Source: Hoskinsella mucinilytica
GTDB lineage: Bacteria; Bacillota_I; Bacilli_A; Erysipelotrichales; Erysipelotrichaceae
Length of the DNA stretch: 20,064 bases
Direction of reading: 5' to 3'
Assembly: GCF_045223415.1 (NCBI RefSeq)
Contig: NZ_JBEQZJ010000055.1
Coordinates: 1-20,064, forward strand
Numbering within the stretch: the stretch's first letter is position 1; the number at the start of each line of letters is the position of its first letter. Below are positions 7,223 through 14,723 of the stretch, piece after piece. A model generated the notes under the pieces. That model saw nothing but the letters and a program-made list of their open reading frames with translations. It was not told the origin of the DNA and did no database searches. The position numbers and the translations under genes were made by a program.

Positions 7223-7558
7223 ATGAACAAGGATGAAATTTTAGCAAAAAGTAGAGCAGAAAATAAAAACAAAGATGTTTATGAACAGGAAATCTTAAAG
7301 CAGTCGAGTACGCTTGCAGTTATAATAATGGTGGTTCTTGCTGCTGTGTTCTTTATAACGCAGATATTTGTAGGAGATGGAATTAACTATGGAATATGGG
7401 CACTTGTTTTCTGCTCAAACATGGCAACATTTTGGGTAAAATATGTTAAACTCCACCACAGATTTGACCTAGCGATGGCGATTATATATACGGTATTTAT
7501 ATTGGCGCTGTCAGGATGTCATATCTATAACTTGATCGTGTCTACCACAGGCATATAA
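7223..7558 (+). CDS. DUF6442-type small membrane protein
   Basis: A 111-residue protein. It starts with a charged helix (MNKDEILAKSRAENKNKD), followed by three hydrophobic segments at about 29-48, 54-73 and 82-105, so it is predicted to sit in the cytoplasmic membrane with a cytoplasmic N-terminus. The opening 'KDEILAKSRAENKNKD' and the three-helix plan are what I recognise as the DUF6442 family, whose function is not known. AGGAGG eight bases before the ATG gives strong initiation. It is the first gene of a two-gene unit with an XRE regulator, two bases between stop and the first possible start of the next frame. The pairing of such membrane proteins with an XRE regulator recurs in Firmicutes; whether the membrane protein senses a signal for the regulator is inference. 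Confidence 0.7.
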   Translation: MNKDEILAKSRAENKNKDVYEQEILKQSSTLAVIIMVVLAAVFFITQIFVGDGINYGIWALVFCSNMATFWVKYVKLHHRFDLAMAIIYTVFILALSGCHIYNLIVSTTGI

Positions 7559-7571
7559 AGTGGTGGAAATT

Positions 7572-7781
7572 ATGGATGATAAACTGATATTAAGGAATCG
7601 TCTTAAAGAAGCAAGAACAGAATTGAAATTATCGCAAAATCAGCTTGCCGAAATAGTGGGCGTATCTCGAAATACTATTAGTTCGATTGAGACAGGTCAA
7701 TTTAACCCTACTGCAAAACTTGCACTTGTTTTATGTATTGCCCTTGATAAGAAATTTGAAGAACTTTTTTATTTTGAATAA
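7572..7781 (+). CDS. XRE-family (Cro/CI-like HTH) transcriptional regulator
   Basis: A 69-residue one-domain DNA-binding protein. The HTH_3 pattern is complete: LRNRLKEARTELKLSQNQLA, then EIVGVSRNTISSIETG and the tail LVLCIALDKKFEELFYFE, typical of the small regulators of about 65-70 residues that consist of the HTH only. The ATG at 7572 follows GGTGG by five bases; an in-frame GTG at 7560 is possible but has no ribosome site. It follows the membrane protein gene closely and is covered by the same promoter at 7147-7175, whose AAGT-N2-ACTT sites are likely its operators, giving autoregulation (inference). A strong terminator stands just after the stop. Confidence 0.92.
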   Translation: MDDKLILRNRLKEARTELKLSQNQLAEIVGVSRNTISSIETGQFNPTAKLALVLCIALDKKFEELFYFE

Positions 7782-7792
7782 CACTATGTACC

Positions 7793-7829
7793 ACCGCCGT
7801 ATATGGGTAACACCATAGCGGCGGTTTTT
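7793..7829 (+). terminator. Rho-independent terminator of the membrane protein/XRE unit
   Basis: GC-rich stem ACCGCC (7793-7798) with GGCGGT (7820-7825), extended by an inner TATGG/CCATA pairing, followed by TTTTT. It starts 12 bases after the stop. The opposite strand has no U-run, so it serves the plus strand only. Confidence 0.88.
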
Positions 7830-7869
7830 CTGTTCACCCTGACAATCAAGTCAAAGAGAGTCTTTTTTA

Positions 7870-9141
7870 CTATGCGCTTGCTACTTCGTCAAGTTTTTTT
7901 GCTGTTAATGTGACAGTAACACCGGTACTTAAAGTTAATGTTAAAGCAACCGCTGAGGATACGCTCATGGTCAATACATCCCCAGCTGATAAAGAAGTGA
8001 TAACACTACCGGAATAGATGGATTCTACACCAATAGCCAATAAGTGAATTTCTTCTGTTTCAGGTATTGGTGCGCCATTATTTAACACTGCTAATGTGAC
8101 TGCTGCACCTAAGGAAGCTGAAGCATTGAACATATAATTGATTTCATATATGCCACTTTGTTCGATCGTTAGATTATCAGCGCCTAGCGTTACATTGTTG
8201 GCGGGCATATCTACAGGTAAAGGTAATGGGGTAGTAGCCCCTACAGCTAGATCTATCGTTTGTGTAGCATCGTTATATTTACCACCATATGCAATCAATC
8301 CACCGCCACCGCCTGGACCTGTATCACCTCTTGGCACAGTAAAATTCAATTCAATGCCATCTGGTGTTTCGTTTGATGTGACCTCTGCTTCGGTTCCCGG
8401 ATCACCTGTTGTAGTTAATCCAATCGTAACAACAGGAGTAGCACCGGTCGGTCCGGTTTCTCCTGTTTCACCGGTAGGGCCAGTAGGACCTGTTTCTCCA
8501 GTTGCACCAGTTGGACCTACCTCACCATCAGGACCAGTAGGACCAGTAGGCCCTGTATTTCCATCTGCTCCGGTATTTCCGGTAGGACCAGTAGGCCCTG
8601 TATTTCCTGTAGCACCAGTGATACCGGTATTTCCAGTTGCCCCTGTGATACCCGGGATACCATCTGCTCCGGTATCACCCTTAGGCCCAGTAGGTCCGGT
8701 ATTACCTACAGGTCCCATGATACCTTGTGGTCCTGTAGCTCCCATGGCACCAGTTGCCCCAGTAACGCCTCTTGCACCTGTTACACCGGTCGCTCCATTT
8801 GCGCCTGTGGCACCTGTAGCTCCAGTAATTCCGGAAGCTCCTGTAGCGCCAGTTGCCCCAGTTGCTCCACGAAGACCAGTAGGCCCTGTAGCTCCATCGG
8901 CACCTGTATTTCCGGTAGGTCCCGTAGGCCCAGTATTTCCAGTAGGTCCTGTAGCACCTACACCAGGTCCTGTAGCGCCGGTCGCTCCGGTTGCGCCAGT
9001 GGCACCTGTTGCACCACGAAAGCCTCTAGGCCCTCTGCAACAAGGATTACAACATTCCTGTTCACAACATTCTTGTTCACAATAAGGATCACGATCCCAA
9101 TTGCCCTGCTCATTTGATTCATAATAATCGTCGTTGTACAT
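7870..9141 (-). CDS. Collagen-like (GXT repeat) protein with C1q/BclA-like tail
   Basis: A 423-residue protein. The start is ATG 9141 (MYNDDYYES), because AGAGGTG lies just upstream; the in-frame ATG ten codons earlier lacks a site. The N-terminus is acidic with seven cysteines (21, 25, 26, 30, 31, 34, 35; CEQECCEQECCNPCC), suited to cross-linking. Residues 37-235 are about 66 Gly-X-Y triplets, mostly GAT, GPT, GNT and GET, interrupted once by an extra Val near 61. Residues 236-281 are a linker (PVVTIGLTTTGDPGTEAEV... to LNFTVPRGDTGPGG) of the same kind as the three in the collagen-like protein at 889-2121. Residues 282-423 form a beta-rich tail (GIYEINYMFNASA, LTMSVSSA, LTLTAKKL) like BclA/C1q tails. 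Probably a trimeric, Thr-glycosylated surface filament; the surface (spore or vegetative) is not decided by the sequence. Confidence 0.86.
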   Translation of the reverse strand: MYNDDYYESNEQGNWDRDPYCEQECCEQECCNPCCRGPRGFRGATGATGATGATGATGPGVGATGPTGNTGPTGPTGNTGADGATGPTGLRGATGATGATGASGITGATGATGANGATGVTGARGVTGATGAMGATGPQGIMGPVGNTGPTGPKGDTGADGIPGITGATGNTGITGATGNTGPTGPTGNTGADGNTGPTGPTGPDGEVGPTGATGETGPTGPTGETGETGPTGATPVVTIGLTTTGDPGTEAEVTSNETPDGIELNFTVPRGDTGPGGGGGLIAYGGKYNDATQTIDLAVGATTPLPLPVDMPANNVTLGADNLTIEQSGIYEINYMFNASASLGAAVTLAVLNNGAPIPETEEIHLLAIGVESIYSGSVITSLSAGDVLTMSVSSAVALTLTLSTGVTVTLTAKKLDEVASA

Positions 9142-9203
9142 TGTGCACCTCTTCTTTCTCTTAAATGGCATGCCACACGATTCTGATATCGATGGTGTAG
9201 CCT

Positions 9204-9235
9204 GTTATAGAATATGCAGAATGTGCTAATATGAT
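9204..9235 (-). promoter_or_regulatory. Candidate promoter of collagen-like gene 2
   Basis: The minus strand reads TGCATATTCTATAAC (9218 down to 9204), 63 bases or more before the start. CATATTCTA fits the CATANNNTA -10 of SigK-type promoters, and the 16 bases before it resemble those before the -10-like box of collagen-like gene 1. No clear -35 AC is present here, so the sigma factor is uncertain. Confidence 0.3.
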
Positions 9236-9302
9236 AGTGTTAACAAATTTAAACTATCCGATTTCTATCAAAAAGAGGGCTATATATTCACATATGTTAT
9301 GA

Positions 9303-9407
9303 CTATAAACTTTGTATATATGTTGTAAAACCTAACATCATAACATTCATAATTCCATGAACAATTGCTAGATTAAGCATCAATAAGGCACTAAGTATAA
9401 TGATCAT
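9303..9407 (-). other. Short hydrophobic frame / possible kinase-gene relic in the intergenic region
   Basis: The region 9172-9559 has no clear gene. On the minus strand a frame starting with ATG at 9407 encodes a 34-residue hydrophobic peptide (MIIILSALLMLNLAIVHG..., stop at 9303-9305) without a convincing ribosome site. Its first 31 bases (9377-9407) match 28 of 31 bases at the 3' end of the GHKL kinase gene (17627-17657), where they encode MIIVRTALLMP. It may be a relic of a second kinase gene or a small membrane peptide. Confidence 0.25.
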
Positions 9408-9435
9408 CTTCTTATATAAATCATGTAGAACATAG

Positions 9436-9492
9436 TTTGCATGATAGTTCGTGCAAAAGCAAAATCGCAGTAAGAAGTTTACATGCTATAAT
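9436..9492 (+). promoter_or_regulatory. Activator site A and extended -10 promoter of the PTS regulator gene
   Basis: The dyad TTTGCA-N10-TGCAAA (9436-9457) is followed 30 bases from its end by an extended -10, TG-C-TATAAT (hexamer 9487-9492), with no recognisable -35. The dyad would lie at about -63 to -42, a typical activator position. The same layout occurs before the PTS operon. Confidence 0.6.
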
Positions 9493-9559
9493 TTAAATAG
9501 ATCATCATATGATTTTCATCTTATGAGGAAATATCTTTGTAATGGAAAGGAAGATACTG

Positions 9560-11479
9560 ATGCCATTGAACAGAAGACAGTTGAATATGCTAAAGGATTT
9601 CTATGAAAATAAAGAGAATTTTTTAACCTCTCGTTTTTTTGCTGACAAATATGATATCAGCATTCGTAGCGTAAAAAATGATCTTTCTATCATTCGTCAA
9701 GAATTAGAAGATCAAGACTTTATAGAATTGGAATCCATGCCCTCTAAGGGAACCAAGATGATATTGCTTGATGAAGAGGAATATCATCAATATATGCAGG
9801 ATATGCAAGGTGAAGATGATCTGAATTCCAAAGATAATCGTATACATAAAATATTAGAAATCTTGTTAGAAACTAAGAAGTATTATACGGTTCAGCATTT
9901 GGCTGATCGTTTTTTCATATCCAAATCAACCTTTCTGAAAGACTTGAAACAGGTAAAGCAAATTCTTCAAGGGTATCATATTGAAATAGAACATGATCTT
10001 AAAAAAGGAATTCAGATAAAAGGAAAAGAAGAAGATATCCGAAAATGCATATCCAGTGAACATGTCAACTTTATGGGTGATTATGCAAATCTTTATACAC
10101 AAAACGATCAAACCACAAATTTTAATAAAATCGGTGCTATCTTAGTAAATGTCTTTATGGAATATCAATATCAGATCTCCGATGTAGCCTTACAAAACCT
10201 GATCATACATATTGATATTTTAATCAAAAGAGTTACCGGAGGTTTTGTAATGGAAGAAGCAAGACAAGATGAAATACATGTTCCTTTCATGAAAGAAATC
10301 GAGATGGCGGAAAAAATTATCCATGCTTGTCATGAAGCATTTCATATTCCGATTCATGAAGCTGAGGTTCAACGTCTAGCAATTTATCTGTATGGAAAAG
10401 CAAATCTGAATGATGCTTCTTATATCACTCAGGAAATCGATGATTTTGTTTTCCAAGCACTAACCAGTATAAAAAACAAATACGCCGTTGATATTATGGA
10501 TAATGTACAATTTCGTGTATCACTATCTCTGCATTTGATGCCACTTCTTACAAGATTGAAATATAATATGCAACTAAAAAATGAGTTATTGCATAATTTA
10601 CGTCAATCCTATCAAGTCGCTTTTGATATGGCCTTTTCTTTATCAAGTATGATCAAAGAGCACTTTGGCTATGAATTAAATGAAGATGAAATATCCTATT
10701 TGGCTATCTACTTCAACAGTGCCTTGGAAGCTCATGAGGAACATGCAGGAACCAAGCGCATGTTGATCATCAGTTCTTTGAAAAGAAGTGAGACGTTGTT
10801 GCTTAGGGAAAAAATTAAATCATGGTTTGCCAATACACTTTCTGAACTTGTAATCGAAGATATCTATCATTTAGAACATGTAGATGTATCCACATTTGAT
10901 GTCATTTGTACAACAGAAAAGAATAAGTTTTATGAGAATAATTTAGCTATTTTGATTTCTCAATTTCCCAAAGAAGAAGATTATCGAGCGATTAAAATGA
11001 TGTTGGATGGTTTCAATAATAAAGAGCAATTTGAAGCATTATTCACAGAAGCTAATTTTTATATCGGTAAGCCAATGAAACAGGAACAAGTGATCAAACA
11101 ACTTTGTAAACTAAGCACAAAGGATACACTTTCTTGTAAACAGCTATATGAAGAAGTTATGAAACGTGAAACGATGGGCGGAACGTATTTTGGAAATGCT
11201 ATTGCAATGCCTCACCCTATGTATCCTATTACAGAAAATACGTTGATTGCAGTGGCTTTATTAGAAAAAGAAATCCCTTGGGATACGTATGGTAATATGG
11301 TACAACTGATCTTGTTGGTGAGTGTCGAGAAAAATAATCCAAAGGCTTATAAGATATGGAGTTATCTTACTGAAATGATTCATGATGAAAAATTGATCGA
11401 AGCCATTTTAAAAGAGCCTAGTTATCAAAATTTTAAAAAACAGATTTCTGCGTTTCTTGATAAAACAAACTTTGCATGA
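9560..11479 (+). CDS. PRD-containing PTS-regulated transcriptional activator (MtlR/LicR type)
   Basis: A 639-residue activator. Domains: a first winged HTH (about 1-60), an Mga-like HTH (about 90-155, TVQHLADRFFISKSTFLKDL), PRD1 (about 185-290, with LIIHIDILIKR) and PRD2 (about 295-400, with LSLHLMPLLTRL), an EIIB-like domain (about 405-495) and an EIIA(Fru/Mtl)-like domain (about 505-639) with the phosphorylatable His552 in AIAMPHP. The PRD histidines are phosphorylated by HPr and EII proteins, which sets activity according to sugar supply. ATG 9560 follows AAAGGAAG by seven bases; an upstream in-frame ATG at 9542 has GAGGAA eleven bases before it and would add six residues. It precedes a mannose-family PTS operon and shares its dyad sites, so it most likely activates that operon and itself. 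Confidence 0.88.
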   Translation: MPLNRRQLNMLKDFYENKENFLTSRFFADKYDISIRSVKNDLSIIRQELEDQDFIELESMPSKGTKMILLDEEEYHQYMQDMQGEDDLNSKDNRIHKILEILLETKKYYTVQHLADRFFISKSTFLKDLKQVKQILQGYHIEIEHDLKKGIQIKGKEEDIRKCISSEHVNFMGDYANLYTQNDQTTNFNKIGAILVNVFMEYQYQISDVALQNLIIHIDILIKRVTGGFVMEEARQDEIHVPFMKEIEMAEKIIHACHEAFHIPIHEAEVQRLAIYLYGKANLNDASYITQEIDDFVFQALTSIKNKYAVDIMDNVQFRVSLSLHLMPLLTRLKYNMQLKNELLHNLRQSYQVAFDMAFSLSSMIKEHFGYELNEDEISYLAIYFNSALEAHEEHAGTKRMLIISSLKRSETLLLREKIKSWFANTLSELVIEDIYHLEHVDVSTFDVICTTEKNKFYENNLAILISQFPKEEDYRAIKMMLDGFNNKEQFEALFTEANFYIGKPMKQEQVIKQLCKLSTKDTLSCKQLYEEVMKRETMGGTYFGNAIAMPHPMYPITENTLIAVALLEKEIPWDTYGNMVQLILLVSVEKNNPKAYKIWSYLTEMIHDEKLIEAILKEPSYQNFKKQISAFLDKTNFA

Positions 11480-11567
11480 AGCATGGTGCAAAGTAAGATT
11501 TGATATAAATTTGCATGAATCATCGTGCAAAAGCAAAGACCACGATCCACTTCTTTCATGATAAAGT
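11471..11567 (+). promoter_or_regulatory. Activator sites B and C and extended -10 promoter of the PTS operon
   Basis: Two more dyads TTTGCA-N10-TGCAAA at 11471-11492 (overlapping the regulator's stop codon) and 11510-11531. Site C is followed, 31 bases from its end, by an extended -10, TG-A-TAAAGT (hexamer 11562-11567), the same spacing as before the regulator gene. AGCAAA follows the dyad in both cases. The start of transcription would be near 11574, giving a leader of about 145 bases to the EIIB gene, with a small ACTTC/GAAGT hairpin at 11605-11623. No sigma-54 box is visible. Confidence 0.6.
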
Positions 11568-11719
11568 ATGGATGTAAAAAGTTCCAGGAAAATTAGTGAA
11601 GGAAACTTCTACGGCCGTGAAGTAAATGCTATTGATGATAGCACACTGACTGTCATGGAATGGAAAGGAGTGGTTTAAACGTTGATAAAACCAAAATGCT
11701 TAAAGAGGAGGAAACGAAT

Positions 11720-12199
11720 ATGATCAAAGCGTTGAGAATTGATGAAAGACTCATTCATGGACAGGTAGCAGTAACATGGTGTTCTGCATTGAATGTAGAT
11801 CGCATTATCGTAGCGAATGATAAAGTCGCTAAAGATGAAATATCTATCATGTCACTAAAAATGGCAGCACCGCAAAATGTGAAGGTCGCTGTAAAAACAG
11901 TAGAAGATGCAATTAAATTATTGCAAGATCCACGTATGGATAAATTAAGTGTGCTAATATTGGTAAACAATCCTAAGGATGCCTTGACATTGGTAGAAGC
12001 AATACCAGACATTCCCTTTGTAAATATCGGGAATTTCGGAATGATATCAGATAAAGCAGGAAGAAAGATGCTGGCAACTTCACTTGCGGTAGATGAAGGT
12101 GAGGCTGAATTATTGAGAACTATCGTTGAGAAAAAGCCTGATAGTAATTATCAGATGACACCAACATTACCACCACAAAAATTACATGACTTACTATAA
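11720..12199 (+). CDS. PTS mannose/fructose/sorbose family EIIB component
   Basis: A 159-residue cytoplasmic phosphotransfer protein. The N-terminus IKALRIDERLIHGQVAVTW carries the active-site H13 in the family motif R-I-D-x-R-L-I-H-G-Q-V; this histidine takes phosphate from EIIA and passes it to the sugar. The later DKAGRKMLATSLAV segment and the length also fit PTSIIB_sorb. The start is set by AGAGGAGG eight bases before ATG 11720; in-frame upstream ATGs (11660, 11696) have no comparable site. First gene of the EIIB-EIIC-EIID-deacetylase-EIIA-hydrolase-transporter operon. The sugar cannot be read from this subunit alone. Confidence 0.95.
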   Translation: MIKALRIDERLIHGQVAVTWCSALNVDRIIVANDKVAKDEISIMSLKMAAPQNVKVAVKTVEDAIKLLQDPRMDKLSVLILVNNPKDALTLVEAIPDIPFVNIGNFGMISDKAGRKMLATSLAVDEGEAELLRTIVEKKPDSNYQMTPTLPPQKLHDLL

Positions 12200-12214
12200 A
12201 AAAAGGAGAAAATT

Positions 12215-13006
12215 ATGGGAATTGCATTACTTATAGCCGTAACATATTGGGCAATCTTTGTAGTAGATGAATCATTTTCATGGCAGACGCTGGTAAGACC
12301 TATCGTCACTGGACCGATTGTTGGTTTAGTTTTAGGTGACGTAAAAGCTGGTTGTATTATGGGAGGATTATTAGAAGCAGTTTATATGGGAATCGTGAGT
12401 GTAGGTGGAGGAGCACCGGCAGATGCTTTTGGTGCTACGATCATTTGTACGACCTTTGTCATTAATGGAGGATTATCAAATGAAGCAGCTCTTGCTTTGG
12501 CTTTACCTATTGGAACGTTAACTGCACGACTTGGACAATTAGATGTACCGATGCATGCTTATTTTGTTCAATTATTCGATAAATATATTGAGAAGGGGGA
12601 TACGAAAAAGTTCTGTACTTTGCAACGATGCTATCGATTATTTACAAGAACTTTCAAAATTTTAGTTATCTTTTTAGCAGTATGGATTGGTGCTGATAAT
12701 GTACAACTTGTTTTTGATTATCTACCGGCATTTATATTAGATGGTTTGACAGTAGCAGGAGGACTTTTACCTGCCGTTGGTTTAGGTATCCTAACAAGTA
12801 TGATTTTCAATAAGCAACAAGGTGCATGGTTGTTTATCGGTTTTGCTCTAAGTGCTTACCTTGGCTTAGGAACGATGGCTGTCGCAATCATTGCAGGATG
12901 TGCAGCTGTACTTACCTTCTTTAATGATTCTGAAGCACAGAGTCATTATGCAGTGGAAAATGTAGCTCGTCAAGATTTAGAAAAAGAGGAGGATTTCTTT
13001 TCATGA
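12215..13006 (+). CDS. PTS mannose/fructose/sorbose family EIIC component
   Basis: A 263-residue membrane subunit forming the sugar channel with EIID. The N-terminal half shows the family's RPIVTGPIVGLVLGDVKAGC, then GGLLEAVYMGIVSVGGGAPADA, the glycine-rich loop seen in EIIC of ManY/AgaC/SorA type. Several hydrophobic segments follow (about 150-170, 180-200, 210-235). AAGGAG precedes the ATG by about seven bases. The stop overlaps the start of EIID by four bases (ATGA), so the two membrane subunits are made in step. Confidence 0.95.
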   Translation: MGIALLIAVTYWAIFVVDESFSWQTLVRPIVTGPIVGLVLGDVKAGCIMGGLLEAVYMGIVSVGGGAPADAFGATIICTTFVINGGLSNEAALALALPIGTLTARLGQLDVPMHAYFVQLFDKYIEKGDTKKFCTLQRCYRLFTRTFKILVIFLAVWIGADNVQLVFDYLPAFILDGLTVAGGLLPAVGLGILTSMIFNKQQGAWLFIGFALSAYLGLGTMAVAIIAGCAAVLTFFNDSEAQSHYAVENVARQDLEKEEDFFS

Positions 13007-13818
13007 AAGCTGATTTAACGAAACAAGAAAAAAAAGATATGATGCTTTTATTTAGGAGATCATTTTTAATCAATGGATCCATGCAGGCAATCAAAAGACA
13101 AGGTATGGGTTTCTGTTATTGTATGATTCCACTTTTAGATAAAATATATAAAAATGACGAACAGGCTCGTTTAGAAGCTTTGAAGCGAAACAATGAGTTT
13201 GTAAATTCACATGCAAGTACCATGACGTTTCTGCTCGGTATTACCTATGCATTAGAAAAAGCAAAAGCTGAGGGAGATGATGTTAGTGGTGAAGTCATCA
13301 CCAATATCAAAACATCACTTATGGGACCTTTAGCGGGAATAGGCGATTCTTTATTCCAAGTAACCCTACGAGTTATTGCCGCAGGTATCGGTATTACATT
13401 TGCACAACAAGGCAGTATTTTAGGAGCATTGTTATTCATTTTGATCTATGGCGGCATATTTACTGTCATTAAATATCCATTGATCGTTGCCGGGTATACA
13501 GTTGGAACGAAGTACTTAAAAGATCTATTTGAAAAAGGCCTTTTGAAAAGTATTACTAAGGCGGCTTCCATTCTAGGTCTAACAATGGTAGGATGTTTAG
13601 CTTCCACACTGATCAAAGCAAATACTGTATTGACACTGAATTTCGGTGGTGCAGAATTCGTATTACAAGATACCTTTGATACCATTTTACCAAAAGGCTT
13701 GTCTTTATTAGTGTTATTTGCCGTATTCTATCTTGTGAAAAAGAAACTTTCTATTATGAAGATCATGTTCCTTATCATTGGCTTTGGTATTCTTATGGCA
13801 TTTTTAGGGATCATGTAG
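13003..13818 (+). CDS. PTS mannose/fructose/sorbose family EIID component
   Basis: A 271-residue membrane subunit unique to the mannose-type PTS. Its features fit the EIID family: a cytoplasmic N-terminus (LFRRSFLINGSMQAIKRQG), FCYCMIPLLDKIY, a nucleotide-like stretch FVNSHASTMTFLLGITYALE, and SLMGPLAGIGDSLFQ, the family signature. Hydrophobic segments fill the C-terminal half (about 125-155, 185-205, 225-270). Its ATG at 13003 overlaps the EIIC stop by four bases, and GAGGA lies upstream inside EIIC. The deacetylase gene starts 14 bases after its stop. Confidence 0.95.
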   Translation: MKADLTKQEKKDMMLLFRRSFLINGSMQAIKRQGMGFCYCMIPLLDKIYKNDEQARLEALKRNNEFVNSHASTMTFLLGITYALEKAKAEGDDVSGEVITNIKTSLMGPLAGIGDSLFQVTLRVIAAGIGITFAQQGSILGALLFILIYGGIFTVIKYPLIVAGYTVGTKYLKDLFEKGLLKSITKAASILGLTMVGCLASTLIKANTVLTLNFGGAEFVLQDTFDTILPKGLSLLVLFAVFYLVKKKLSIMKIMFLIIGFGILMAFLGIM

Positions 13819-13832
13819 AAAGAGGTATTGAT

Positions 13833-14705
13833 ATGAAGTTGATCGTTAGAGCAGATGACTTTGGTTATACCGATGTCTATAATGCAGGTACCATCAAAGC
13901 GATAGAGGATGGCATCGTTACCTCTGTTGATTTGATGTTAGATACACCAGGTTCCGTTGATGCTATGGAAAGCATCAAAAAGTATCCATGGATCAGTGTT
14001 GGATGGCATGCACACTTTTGGGGGAGGCCGATACTTCCCCCAGAAGAAGTGCCCTCAATGGTAGATGAAACCGGGAAGTTTAAGTTCAGAAAACAGAAAG
14101 CATTAAAGGCTACCTGTGAATTTGATGAAGTTTTGAAAGAATGTCATGCACAAATGCAACGATGTATTACCATATTAGGTAAGGTTCCGGATACTGCGGG
14201 AATCGGATCAGATGGTACTGCATTTGAAGCAGCACGGAAACAGATTTGCGAAGAATATGGCATAGCATATAATTTTGTGAATAAACCAGATGCGAAAGGC
14301 AGTATCGTTTCTGCCAGAGAATGTTATCGACATTTGGATATTTATATGCCGAATCAGCCAGCTACGGTATATCGAACATGCTATGATGATAGTTATGAAA
14401 AACGTATGCAATATGATCCTATTCGATATTACGTAGAGGATGAAGGAGATATTCTTTCTAAAAAGATAGCTTTAACTGCGTGGCATCCGGGATATCTAGA
14501 TCCTTATATTCTACAGGAATCTAGTTTAAAAGAAGCCAGAGTGATTGATATACAGGCTTTATGTGATGATCGTTTAAAAGAATGGATCATAAAGAATCAT
14601 ATCGAATTGATTAATCATAGAGATGCACTCTATGGAACACATGAGTATCAGAATTATTTAAAAAATATACAAAGTCCTCTTTTCGTGGGGGATATGGAAG
14701 TTTAA
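13833..14705 (+). CDS. YdjC/ChbG-family carbohydrate deacetylase
   Basis: A 290-residue enzyme of the ChbG/HpnK/YdjC family, metal-dependent deacetylases of N-acetylated sugars. The N-terminus KLIVRADDFGYTDVYNAGT supplies the D8-D9 metal-site pair, and GWHAHFWGRP (H59, H61) and TAWHPGYLD supply further ligand histidines. E. coli ChbG removes one acetyl group from chitobiose after PTS uptake; the sister here sits inside a mannose-type PTS operon, so it probably deacetylates the imported sugar (an N-acetylated amino sugar or disaccharide, inference). AGAGG lies ten bases before the ATG; the EIID stop is 14 bases upstream. Confidence 0.88.
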   Translation: MKLIVRADDFGYTDVYNAGTIKAIEDGIVTSVDLMLDTPGSVDAMESIKKYPWISVGWHAHFWGRPILPPEEVPSMVDETGKFKFRKQKALKATCEFDEVLKECHAQMQRCITILGKVPDTAGIGSDGTAFEAARKQICEEYGIAYNFVNKPDAKGSIVSARECYRHLDIYMPNQPATVYRTCYDDSYEKRMQYDPIRYYVEDEGDILSKKIALTAWHPGYLDPYILQESSLKEARVIDIQALCDDRLKEWIIKNHIELINHRDALYGTHEYQNYLKNIQSPLFVGDMEV

Positions 14706-14723
14706 AGAAAGTGGGGTATTCCT

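Larger units (their letters stand above)
6952..7236 (+). pseudogene. Truncated Schlafen/AlbA_2-domain protein
   Basis: A GTG start at 6952 with AAGAGGTGA upstream, 39 bases after the previous stop, so it was the third gene of the operon. The first about 39 residues (EIQELIDLKAEGDYWDFKQK, then WH...DLLHDII) fit the start of AlbA_2/Schlafen-type proteins, in which L-K-x-E-x-x-x-x-D-F-K-x-x-W-H precedes a strand reading 'I-x-x-x-A-N'. Here similarity stops after DLLHDII, near base 7068, where an inverted repeat begins. The remaining 55 residues (NFKRGRYRHKT...) are translated hairpin and promoter DNA. The frame ends at 7236, inside the next gene. Full-length relatives are several hundred residues, so this copy is almost certainly non-functional or an isolated N-terminal peptide. 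Confidence 0.65.

Noticed and set aside
7830..7869. Terminator for collagen-like gene 2
   Set aside because: No stem followed by a U-run is visible on the minus strand; the GC-rich stem at 7793-7825 has its U-run only on plus.
8400..9030. Short-period repeats suggesting a CRISPR or minisatellite
   Set aside because: The 9-base and 18-base periodicity is that of collagen triplet codons; there are no uniform repeats with unique spacers.
8138..9085. 315-codon plus-strand frame opposite collagen-like gene 2
   Set aside because: Same reason: the regular GGN codons keep the opposite strand open. No signal, start context or family.
9172..9541. Riboswitch or structured RNA in the intergenic region
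   Set aside because: No long conserved-looking stems; the content is explained by promoters, one dyad site and the short relic.
11532..11720. Sigma-54 promoter expected for LevR-type activation
   Set aside because: No TGGCAC-N5-TTGC element was found, and the regulator has no AAA+ sigma-54 domain.
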